From the NCBI GenBank assembly GCA_030445275.1, contig JAUCSE010000022.1, forward strand, positions 186,001 to 250,000: a stretch of DNA of 64,000 bases. The letters are read 5' to 3'. Within the stretch, counting starts at the first letter, position 1; every line of letters starts with the position of its first letter. The position numbers and the translations under genes are program-made. The notes below the pieces were generated by a model. That model saw nothing but the letters and a program-made list of their open reading frames with translations. It ran no database searches and was not told the DNA's origin. Positions 1-8,265 of this stretch are shown here, one piece after another. This DNA comes from Mucilaginibacter sp. Lineage in GTDB: Bacteria > Bacteroidota > Bacteroidia > Sphingobacteriales > Sphingobacteriaceae.

Positions 1-17
1 AACAATAAAATTATAAA

Positions 18-2549
18 ATGAATTCACGCAGAGATTTTTTAAAAAAGGCAGCCCTGTTATCAGGCGGTGCTGCCATGATGAATTTATTACCGCCAGCTAT
101 ACAAAAAGCGATGGCTATCAATCCGGAGCTGGGCAGTACCTATCTTGATGCGGAGCACATTGTGATACTCATGCAGGAAAACCGTTCTTTTGATCATTGT
201 TTTGGATCATTGCAGGGCGTAAGGGGCTATAATGACCCGAGGGCAATCCGCCTGCCTGATCAAAAGCCGGTATGGCTGCAAACAGATGCCATAGGCAATA
301 CCTATTCGCCTTTCAGGCTGGATATCAAAGATACCAAGGTTACCTGGATGGGTTCACTACCACACTCGCGTGCAAGCCAGGTTGATGCCAATAACCTGGG
401 TAAATATGATCAGTGGATCCTCGCAAAAAAATCAAGTAATAAAAGTTATGCGGATATGCCGCTAACGCTGGGCTATTACTCCCGCGAAGATCTGCCGTTT
501 AATTATGGCATGGCTGATGCCTTTACCGTATGCGATCAGAATTTTTGCTCGGCCATGACCAGCACTACACCAAACCGCTCCTTTTTCTGGACCGGTAAAA
601 TTACCCATGAGCAGGACGGCATCCCTAAGACAAATATCCGTAATAACGACTTTAGCTATGGCGATATGCCCTGGGAAACGTTCCCTGAATTGTTGGAGCA
701 TAACAACATTCCCTGGAAATTTTACCAGAACGATCTGAGCTGCGGCGGTGGTTTTCAAAGGGAGGAAAGAGCCTGGCTGGCCAATTTTGGCTGTAACCTG
801 CTGGAGTTTTTTAAAGTATATAATGTTAAATTTTCTGAAAGGTATATCACCAACCTGCAAAAACAGGTACAGGAACTGCCTGATCAGATCAATAAACTGC
901 AGGAAAAAACACCATCTGATGAGCTGACTGCAACAAAGGTAAAGGAAAGTATCAGGAAAAAGCAGGAGGTACTTGACGATGCCCGCAGCGAATTAAGTAA
1001 ATGGAATAAGGAAAGCTATGAGAAGCTGCCCGAAACGGCCAAAAGTCTTTACCGCAGGGCCTTTGTCATCAATTCAGGCGATCCTGATTTTCGGAGTATT
1101 GCCGAGCTTACCTATGCTGATAACGGCAAGGAACGTAAGGTAACCGTTCCCAAGGGGGATTTGATGCATCAGTTCAGGGAAGATGTAAACAGTGGTAAAT
1201 TGCCTACAGTTTCATGGCTGGCTGGTCCCGAGAATTTTTCAGATCATCCAACCGCGCCCTGGTACGGGGCCTGGTATGTGTCTGAAGTATTGGATATCCT
1301 GACCAAGAACCCGGAGGTATGGAAAAAGACCATCTTTATTGTTACTTACGATGAAAACGACGGTTACTTTGATCATATTCCCCCTTTTTCAATTCCTGAC
1401 AATAAGATCCCCGGAACCGGAAAATGCTCTGCCGGAATTGAAACGGAAATAGAACATGTACGCCTGGAAAACGAACTTAAACAGGGCATCCCTAAAAACC
1501 AGGCCCGTGAAGGCGCGATTGGTCTAGGGTTCCGGGTGCCTATGCTGATTGCTTCGCCATGGAGCAGGGGTGGTAAGGTATGTTCAGAGGTTTTTGATCA
1601 TACATCAACTTTGCAGTTCCTGGAAGGGTTTGTAAATAAGAAATATGGAAAAAATATCAAGCTGAACAATATCAGCGAGTGGCGACGCACTATTTGTGGC
1701 GATCTGAGCTCGGCATTCAGTCCGTATAATGGTGCCCAATTAGAGAAAATACCCTTCCTGGACAGGAATAAGAATGTGGAAACCATTTATAACGCCAAAT
1801 TTAAACAGGAGCCATCCACATTTAAAAAGCTGTCTGCAGACGAGATTAAACAGATCAGCGCGAAGCCTGCTATCATCGCCCTGCAGGAAAAAGGAGTGCG
1901 CCCATCCTGTGCGCTACCTTATGAATTGTATACCGGCGGTGCTTTGAGTGCCGACAAAAAAAGCTTTGAAATAAAGTTTGCCGCAGGCAATGAAGTCTTC
2001 GGTAAAAATGCCGCAGGTTCGCCGTTTACCGTTTATGCACCGGTTAAATATAATGATGAGATAAGCAAAGACGAGATTTCAAGAAACTGGCATTTCGCGG
2101 TTACAGCAGGCGATAATTTAGCCTATAACTGGCCGGTTAATTCATTTGAAAATAGTCGGTATCATTTACGGGTTCACGGACCTAATGGCTTTTACAGGCA
2201 GTTTACCGGTAACAATAACGATCCGCAAATAGGCATTGCCTGCGATTATGAAAAAAGCAAGCTGAATGCCGCGAAGCTAACCGGCAATGTTGTGGTAAAT
2301 ATCATCAACAATGATAACAAGGCACATAGCATCATCATCAACGATAATGGCTACAAAACAGGGAATATTACCAAAACAATTGCAGCCAATAGTAAGGCCA
2401 GTATTGTTTTAAACCTGTCGAAAAACCATAACTGGTATGATTTCAGTGTAAAACTGAATGATCATGAGGCTTTTGAGCAACGCTTTGCCGGTCGTGTAGA
2501 AACAGGCACAGCCACTAAAACCGACCCGGTGATGGGAGGGGTGGTATAG
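18..2549 (+). CDS. Phosphocholine-specific phospholipase C-like enzyme, Tat-exported
   Basis: This 843-residue protein belongs to the phosphoesterase (AcpA/bacterial phospholipase C) superfamily, which hydrolyses phospholipid head groups outside the cytoplasm. The N-terminus is a twin-arginine signal (SRRDFLKK at residues 3-10, then a hydrophobic run ending near residue 33). Metal-site motifs are visible: QEN at 53-55, the nucleophile region TSTTPN at 181-186, and YDEND around 444-448. The C-terminal 200 residues look like the two beta-sandwich DUF756 domains of the phospholipase C group, and the length fits that group. An insertion rich in K/E/Q around 280-340 is probably a coiled coil. The gene ends 578 bases before a SusC/SusD pair on the same strand. 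Family assignment is firm; head-group specificity (phosphatidylcholine or other) is inferred. Confidence 0.9.
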   Translation: MNSRRDFLKKAALLSGGAAMMNLLPPAIQKAMAINPELGSTYLDAEHIVILMQENRSFDHCFGSLQGVRGYNDPRAIRLPDQKPVWLQTDAIGNTYSPFRLDIKDTKVTWMGSLPHSRASQVDANNLGKYDQWILAKKSSNKSYADMPLTLGYYSREDLPFNYGMADAFTVCDQNFCSAMTSTTPNRSFFWTGKITHEQDGIPKTNIRNNDFSYGDMPWETFPELLEHNNIPWKFYQNDLSCGGGFQREERAWLANFGCNLLEFFKVYNVKFSERYITNLQKQVQELPDQINKLQEKTPSDELTATKVKESIRKKQEVLDDARSELSKWNKESYEKLPETAKSLYRRAFVINSGDPDFRSIAELTYADNGKERKVTVPKGDLMHQFREDVNSGKLPTVSWLAGPENFSDHPTAPWYGAWYVSEVLDILTKNPEVWKKTIFIVTYDENDGYFDHIPPFSIPDNKIPGTGKCSAGIETEIEHVRLENELKQGIPKNQAREGAIGLGFRVPMLIASPWSRGGKVCSEVFDHTSTLQFLEGFVNKKYGKNIKLNNISEWRRTICGDLSSAFSPYNGAQLEKIPFLDRNKNVETIYNAKFKQEPSTFKKLSADEIKQISAKPAIIALQEKGVRPSCALPYELYTGGALSADKKSFEIKFAAGNEVFGKNAAGSPFTVYAPVKYNDEISKDEISRNWHFAVTAGDNLAYNWPVNSFENSRYHLRVHGPNGFYRQFTGNNNDPQIGIACDYEKSKLNAAKLTGNVVVNIINNDNKAHSIIINDNGYKTGNITKTIAANSKASIVLNLSKNHNWYDFSVKLNDHEAFEQRFAGRVETGTATKTDPVMGGVV

Positions 2550-2578
2550 CCATTGCAGGCATAGTTGACCTGTAAAGG

Positions 2579-2760
2579 CCTGTCATCCTGAGCTTGTCGA
2601 AGGATCGTGCGAAGAGGCCCGACCCACCATGCTTCGATGGCGCTACACATGACGTGTTTCTCATGTCATTGCGAGGAGGAAGAAGCAATCGCGAACTATG
2701 CAAGGGATCCCTGTATAGCATGAGATTGGCTCTCCGCCCGCTGGCGGATCGCAATGACAT
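2579..2760. repeat. Short palindromic intergenic repeat (REP/MITE-like)
   Basis: The stretch begins with TGTCATCCTGAGCTTGTCG, a phrase that recurs between genes in many Bacteroidota genomes (from memory, not searched). A second element follows, bounded by a 12-base inverted repeat: ATGTCATTGCGA at 2663-2674 and TCGCAATGACAT at 2749-2760. A smaller inverted pair (CCGCC/GGCGG) sits inside its right end. It is more GC-rich than its flanks and encodes nothing convincing. Confidence 0.6.
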
Positions 2761-2768
2761 ATTTTGTT

Positions 2769-2806
2769 AAAAGGGAATATGCCACTCTGCATATTCCCTT
2801 TTCTTT
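2769..2806 (+). terminator. Rho-independent terminator after the phospholipase gene
   Basis: A perfect 14-base stem (AAAAGGGAATATGC, 2769-2782, and its complement at 2789-2802) has a 6-base loop and a T-rich tail. It lies about 220 bases after the stop, beyond the repeats. Confidence 0.75.
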
Positions 2807-2838
2807 TATTAATGGGTTAAGAGCTATGATTCTATTAT

Positions 2839-3017
2839 CAAACGTTTGTGTGACATTTATTCCTTAAACGGCCCCAATCTCTTTAACGACTTCATACTTA
2901 GATGCCCGGCAGGGTATGTTAGCTGTAGGATATTACGATCTAACTTTTAAAGTGCTTTTAATCAAAAAGTTATTTCCTGTTTCTGGTTTATTTGATTAAA
3001 TAAAAAACAAACGTTTG
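2839..3017. promoter_or_regulatory. Pair of CAAACGTTTG palindromes, LacI-type operators upstream of susC
   Basis: The perfect palindrome CAAACGTTTG occurs at 2839-2848 and again at 3008-3017, 169 bases apart. A third AAACGTTT lies at 3150-3157, inside the first codons of susC. AAACGTTT with a central CG is the typical core bound by LacI-family regulators. No LacI gene is adjacent; the only one in the window starts at 43495. The bound protein is therefore inferred. Confidence 0.45.
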
Positions 3018-3127
3018 CGTTGAGTTTCGACCTCCGTAAATCGTTTATTAGCTACTGTTCAACTATATCTTAGCCTTGAGCAGAAGGGACAACCCCATCT
3101 AATTTTAATCAAATCAACCAATTAATT

Positions 3128-6100
3128 ATGATCAAATTTTACAAAAAACAAACGTTTTTGACGGCTTTGCTATTAATGATCTCCTTAATAACCTTTGCCC
3201 AGGCGCAGGTTACCGGTGTAATCAAAGACGCTGAGAATGGGCAACCTTTACCGGGGGTTGTAGTAAAGCTAAAAGGAACAACATCCGCTGTAAGCTCTAA
3301 TGCAGACGGTAAATTTTCCATTACCGCCCCGGGCGATGGTGTTTTAAGCTGTTCGTTTTTGGGCTACAATACGAAAGATGTTTCCATAGGTGGCAAAACA
3401 AATATCGCTATTACCTTATCAGCATCAACAAAAGGCCTTAATGAAGTAGTGGTAGTAGGGTATGGTACCCAAAAGAAGGTAAATGTATCGGGTGCGGTAA
3501 ATACGGTAAGCGCCAAGCAGCTTACCAACAGACCGGTTACCTCCTTAACCAGCGCCTTGGAGGGTGTTGTACCGGGCATGACGATTGTTGGCCGGCCCGG
3601 CGATGCCGGTGGTAAAACTAAAGCGGGTAGCCTGGGGGGCGATGATGTATCCATCAACGTACGTGGCCGTGGAAATCTCGGAACCTCAAGCCCGCTTTTC
3701 GTGGTTGATGGTGTACCCATAACCGGTGGCGATTTTTCACGGATCAACCCTAATGATGTAGAAAGTATATCTGTATTAAAAGACGCGTCAGCCTCCTCTA
3801 TTTATGGTTCACGCGCTGCTTATGGCGTTATATTGGTAACCACTAAGAAAGGAAAGGATGGGCAGGCTGTCATCAATTATAACGCTTATTATGGTATTCA
3901 AACACCAACAGTGTTGCCAAAATGGCTGGGTAGTTATGATTTTGCAACCCTAACCAATGAGGCGCTCAGCAACGCGGGTAAAACACCAAGGTTTTCAGCC
4001 AGTGATCTTCAAAAAATAAAAGACCATTCAGATCCGGATAATTTCCCTGATAATGATTGGTACAAACTCACTTTACGCCAATCGGCCCCAATGACCGAGC
4101 ATGAGATCAATATATCGGGTGGCGGTAAAACCAGGTATTTTTTAGGCGGATCATTTTTTGACCAGAATTCACTTCTGCCGGATAAAAACCTGCAACGTTA
4201 CTCTTTCCGGGCAAATACAGAATCGCAGGTGAGTGATAAATTCAGGATCGGTTCAAACGTATCCTTTATTCGCGATGGACTCGACAATAAGAATGGTACG
4301 GTTGATTTTACAACATTAAACAGGGAAGTTCCCTTAATGGTAAACAAACAAAGTAACGGTGAGTGGGGAAGCATTGATGGCGGACTGCCCGACGGTACCT
4401 TGGCGGCAGGTAACCCATTACGTACACTGGCCGAAGGGGGCCGGAACTCCTATACCACCAACAGGTTTATCGGCTCCGTAAACGGTAATTATACACCCAT
4501 TAAAGGTTTGGATATAAACGGTATGGTGTCCTATAATTATTTTAGCGCTGTATCCTCGGCATTTACCAGCACCATTGATCCCATTTTGAATTTTAATACC
4601 GGAGCACCCATCAGCGGCACCGGCGTAAGTCCTAATCAATTGGATGAAGCCTGGGAAAATACGGGTAAACTCCTTACACAAGGTACAGTTAGTTACGAAA
4701 AAACGGTTGGCAAACATTATGCGAAATTATTGGGAGGAGCATCTTATGAGCAGTATAGCGATAGAAAGATAGAGGTTATCCGCAAAAATTTTGCTTCTAA
4801 TGATCTTAATTCCATCAATGCGGGTTCTGCTGATCCTTTAAATACTGCAAGTACCGGAGGGATTCAGAACAATGCCATCGAGTCTGTATTCGGCAGGTTT
4901 AATTATTCGTACAATGACCGTTACCTGTTGGAAGCCAGCATGAGGGTTGATGCTTCATCGCAGTTTGCACCGGGTCATCGTTCAGGAGCCTATCCTTCCT
5001 TTTCAGGAGCATGGCGCATATCGCAGGAAGATTTTATGAAAAGTGTTACCTGGCTGTCTGAACTAAAACTTCGCGGTTCATGGGGAAAGCTGGGTAACAT
5101 CAGCAACGTAGGTAATTATGATTTTTACGATGGTATAAATACAGGCACTGCTGTTATTCTTGATCAAAGCAAACAGGATGGCGCATGGCAGGGGAAATTG
5201 CCTAATACCACACTTTCATGGGAAAAAATAACCATGACGAATGTGGGTTTAGATGCAGGCTTTTTCAATAATAAGTTAAACCTGCAGGTTGATGCCTTTA
5301 ACAAGATCACCAATGGCATCTTATTAACTAACCCGTCATTACCGGATGAGGCAGGTTTGGTTTTTTCAACTGATCCTGCTAAGAATACGGCTCCGTCTGC
5401 AAATTTGGCTAAAGTTCAGAATAAAGGTTTTGAACTATCCCTTAACTATAACGGCCATATCCAGGATTTTAAATTTTCTGTTGGAGGAAACGTGAGCCGC
5501 ATATGGAACAAAGTATTGAACCTGGGTGGCCAGGGCGATCAGGTGAACGGTTATTACGTTAACCGGGTTGGAGCAGCTATTGGATCATTTTACATGTGGC
5601 AGGCCGATGGTTTGTTTACTTCAAGCGCCGATGTCGCCAATCATGCCACACAATCAACCAGCACAAAAGCTGGTGATATTAAATATGTGGATCAAAACGG
5701 TGACGGCAAAATTGATGGAAACGACAGGGTAATAGTGGGTAACGATGTACCCTATTTTACCTACGGTGTTAACCTGAGCGCCAGCTATAAAAACTTCGAT
5801 TTTTCGTTACTAGGACAGGGTGTTGGCAATGTAAAGGTTTACCTGGAAGAAGAAGCTTCGCAGGCATTTTTTAATGGTGCCGGCGTAAAAGAATATGTTT
5901 TAGGCCGATGGACAGCTACTAATCCGAACCCCAACGCGGTATATCCGCGTTTGTTGTCATCTGCTGATAATACGCAAAACTTAAAGCAGTCGAGCTTTTG
6001 GCTATTTAATGCCGATTATTTTAGGGTTAAGGCATTAACCATTGGTTATAGTTTGCCAAAAAAGGTATTGGAATCCATCCATATCAAAGGGCTTAGGGTT

Positions 6101-6235
6101 TACGCGTCAAGCAATAATCCATTTACTATAAGAGGCGATAAAAGGCTGAAGGATTTTGACCCGGAAACCGCGTCGCAACGCTCAAGTTATCCACAATTAA
6201 AAACCTATTCATTCGGTGTTAACCTTACGCTTTAA
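3128..6235 (+). CDS. SusC/RagA-family TonB-linked outer-membrane transporter
   Basis: This 1035-residue outer-membrane beta-barrel imports substrates captured by its SusD partner, using TonB energy. Order of parts: signal peptide (about residues 1-27, ending AQAQ), a carboxypeptidase-D-like regulatory domain (about 28-105, VTGVIKDAENGQPLPGV), the TonB-box-like segment NEVVVVGYG, the plug domain (FVVDGVPI, VLKDASASSIYGSRAAYGVI), then the barrel ending in NLTL. Length is normal for SusC. susD follows after 20 bases, so the two form one transcript. The upstream phospholipase and lone TonB receptor do not identify a substrate, and no carbohydrate enzyme is next to it. The promoter carries LacI-type palindromes. 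Confidence 0.95.
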   Translation: MIKFYKKQTFLTALLLMISLITFAQAQVTGVIKDAENGQPLPGVVVKLKGTTSAVSSNADGKFSITAPGDGVLSCSFLGYNTKDVSIGGKTNIAITLSASTKGLNEVVVVGYGTQKKVNVSGAVNTVSAKQLTNRPVTSLTSALEGVVPGMTIVGRPGDAGGKTKAGSLGGDDVSINVRGRGNLGTSSPLFVVDGVPITGGDFSRINPNDVESISVLKDASASSIYGSRAAYGVILVTTKKGKDGQAVINYNAYYGIQTPTVLPKWLGSYDFATLTNEALSNAGKTPRFSASDLQKIKDHSDPDNFPDNDWYKLTLRQSAPMTEHEINISGGGKTRYFLGGSFFDQNSLLPDKNLQRYSFRANTESQVSDKFRIGSNVSFIRDGLDNKNGTVDFTTLNREVPLMVNKQSNGEWGSIDGGLPDGTLAAGNPLRTLAEGGRNSYTTNRFIGSVNGNYTPIKGLDINGMVSYNYFSAVSSAFTSTIDPILNFNTGAPISGTGVSPNQLDEAWENTGKLLTQGTVSYEKTVGKHYAKLLGGASYEQYSDRKIEVIRKNFASNDLNSINAGSADPLNTASTGGIQNNAIESVFGRFNYSYNDRYLLEASMRVDASSQFAPGHRSGAYPSFSGAWRISQEDFMKSVTWLSELKLRGSWGKLGNISNVGNYDFYDGINTGTAVILDQSKQDGAWQGKLPNTTLSWEKITMTNVGLDAGFFNNKLNLQVDAFNKITNGILLTNPSLPDEAGLVFSTDPAKNTAPSANLAKVQNKGFELSLNYNGHIQDFKFSVGGNVSRIWNKVLNLGGQGDQVNGYYVNRVGAAIGSFYMWQADGLFTSSADVANHATQSTSTKAGDIKYVDQNGDGKIDGNDRVIVGNDVPYFTYGVNLSASYKNFDFSLLGQGVGNVKVYLEEEASQAFFNGAGVKEYVLGRWTATNPNPNAVYPRLLSSADNTQNLKQSSFWLFNADYFRVKALTIGYSLPKKVLESIHIKGLRVYASSNNPFTIRGDKRLKDFDPETASQRSSYPQLKTYSFGVNLTL

Positions 6236-6255
6236 TCAATTCAACTAAACTCAAA

Positions 6256-7950
6256 ATGAAAAGAATATTATATATATTGGCCATCGCTTTTGTACTTTAT
6301 GTATGGAGTGGATGCAAAAAATCATCACTGAACTATCTTCCGCAGGATCAGTTGTCAAGCGCCACCTTTTGGGCCTCAGAAAGCCAGGCACGTTTGGCCC
6401 TCAATGGTTGCTATACCTATTTTAGTACCAATGATAATACACAAGCCGGCTATTATTATGCCTATGATGATGGCGGTTCTGACAATGCCTATGCCCAATA
6501 CCCATGGGAAAGCAATGCCACCTCTATAAGCGCCGGTAACGTCGATGCCACATTAGACCAGGGTTACGGGAGCCGCTATACCTATATACGCCGCTTCAAT
6601 TATTTTTTAGACAACGTAGATAAAACCCCGATGGACGCTAACCTGAAAAAAAGGTTTATAGCCGAAGTAAGGGCTTTAAGGGCAATGGCTTATTTTGAAC
6701 TGGCCCGTATTTTTGGTCCGGTGCCACTGCTTAAAAATTCTTATACTGATCCGTTAACAACGGCCGTAGTACCCACACCTGAGGCTGATGTGATCAGTTT
6801 TGTTTTATCAGAGCTGCAAAGCGCGGCAACTGACCTGCCTGCGTCTTATGCCGGTGGAGTAGATAATGAAACAGGCAGAATTACCAGCGGCGCGGCCTGG
6901 GCCTTTATAACCCGTGTACAATTACAATATAATAAATGGGCCGATGCTACTACCAGCGCTCAAAAGGTAATGGGAATGGGCTACCAACTGTTCAGGGTAA
7001 CAATACTTGGTGCCGATGATACTAAAGATGATTATTCGTCATTTGTATCATTTGCCGATGATGCCGATAAACAAAAATTTTATAAAGGATTGGCCAGTTA
7101 CGAGCAGCAGTATTGGGCGGCAAATCAGGCAGCCAGTAAAGAGAATATTCTGGTTTCTCAAAATATAAGCAATTCATCATACGCTTATGGAAACGGGTTA
7201 AGAACCCTGTTCCCTCCATCAGATCTAGGCGGCTGGAGCTCCATTACGCCAACACAGGAGTTGGTGAATGCTTATTGGGACAGGACAGGTAATAAATTTA
7301 CCTCGCCTACAGCTGCAGACCGCGCAGCAAATTATAATAGCGGTAAACCTAACGCGGCTTATTTCAATGAGTTTAAAAACAGGGATACCCGTTTATATGC
7401 CAGTATCTTATTTCCAACCAATCCATGGGGCCACTTTACTGCCGGATATAAATTTTCATGGGCAGGAGGCAATAACAATAGTAAAACCGGCTATAACTTC
7501 AGAAAATTGGTTGATCCTGCCTATACAGCTACGGATTGGGATGGCGCGCAGGATTTCCCGGTGATCAGGTACGCGGAAATATTGCTGGCCTATGCCGAAG
7601 CAAAGAATGAAGTAAGCGGCCCAGCTGCAGATATTTACGTGGCATTAAATGATATCCGTGACCGCGCCGGGATGCCGCCGGTTGTGCAGGCAACCTACAA
7701 TACACAAAGTTCATTGCGTGAGCTGATCCATAACGAGCGCCGTATTGAACTGGCAGCCGAAGGACAGCGTTTTTACGACATCAGGCGTTGGAATATTGCC
7801 AAGGATGTCATGAAAAATACGTATGATCTTACCAACAACATTGTACAGGAACGCAGTTGGCAGGCTAAATTTGTGCTGATGCCGTATCCGCAAAGCGCAT
7901 TGGATCATAATGCTAATTTAAAAACAGCCCAGTCGGCAAAAGGATATTAA
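6256..7950 (+). CDS. SusD/RagB-family nutrient-binding outer-membrane lipoprotein
   Basis: This 564-residue surface lipoprotein works as the lid of the SusC channel just upstream. It has a lipoprotein signal with the acceptor Cys at residue 20 (WSGCKK). The SusD-like N-terminal helical region (TFWASESQARLALNGCY, RRFNYFLDNVD, AEVRALRAMAYFELARIFG) and the C-terminal RagB/SusD region (NERRIELAAEGQRFYDIRRW) are both easy to recognise. Length is at the upper end of the family. It ends just before a strong terminator at 7995, closing the two-gene operon. The ligand is unknown: SusD proteins bind glycans, but also peptides or other polymers. Confidence 0.95.
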   Translation: MKRILYILAIAFVLYVWSGCKKSSLNYLPQDQLSSATFWASESQARLALNGCYTYFSTNDNTQAGYYYAYDDGGSDNAYAQYPWESNATSISAGNVDATLDQGYGSRYTYIRRFNYFLDNVDKTPMDANLKKRFIAEVRALRAMAYFELARIFGPVPLLKNSYTDPLTTAVVPTPEADVISFVLSELQSAATDLPASYAGGVDNETGRITSGAAWAFITRVQLQYNKWADATTSAQKVMGMGYQLFRVTILGADDTKDDYSSFVSFADDADKQKFYKGLASYEQQYWAANQAASKENILVSQNISNSSYAYGNGLRTLFPPSDLGGWSSITPTQELVNAYWDRTGNKFTSPTAADRAANYNSGKPNAAYFNEFKNRDTRLYASILFPTNPWGHFTAGYKFSWAGGNNNSKTGYNFRKLVDPAYTATDWDGAQDFPVIRYAEILLAYAEAKNEVSGPAADIYVALNDIRDRAGMPPVVQATYNTQSSLRELIHNERRIELAAEGQRFYDIRRWNIAKDVMKNTYDLTNNIVQERSWQAKFVLMPYPQSALDHNANLKTAQSAKGY

Positions 7951-8265
7951 TAAGATAAATATCTATTCATATTAGCTCATTTTCATTTTTATATAAACAC
8001 CCTTTAAATCAACTGATTTAAAGGGTGTTTTATTTTTGTATGGCATAATCAAATTACTTATGATATGGTATAATAAGTTTAATAATAGACTTGAAATAAT
8101 TGAAATGAATGAAATAATTAATTCGATATTCTGGTAGTTGATGTGGTTGAAATGTTTTTATTGATGTTAATTATTTAATTATCATTTAGTTGTATTTGGT
8201 TTTTGGTTAGTTTCGCATATTTTGTTTTTGGGCTATTATTGGTATATTAAGCCAAAAAAATAAAT
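7951..8265. other. AT-rich intergenic region before the TonB receptor
   Basis: Apart from the terminator at 7995-8035, these 315 bases are very AT-rich and hold no supported gene. They presumably carry the promoter of the next receptor gene. Confidence 0.6.
7995..8035 (+). terminator. Strong terminator after susC-susD
   Basis: A perfect 17-base stem (7995-8011 pairing with 8014-8030) with a two-base central gap is followed by TATTTTT. It closes the susC-susD operon. Confidence 0.85.

Larger units (their letters stand above)
2550..3127. other. Intergenic region with repeats, terminator and operator-like palindromes
   Basis: No gene is supported in these 578 bases. The first 210 hold short dispersed-type repeats. 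A strong hairpin terminator follows at 2769-2806. The rest is AT-rich promoter DNA for the downstream susC, with two perfect CAAACGTTTG palindromes at 2839-2848 and 3008-3017. Confidence 0.7.
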
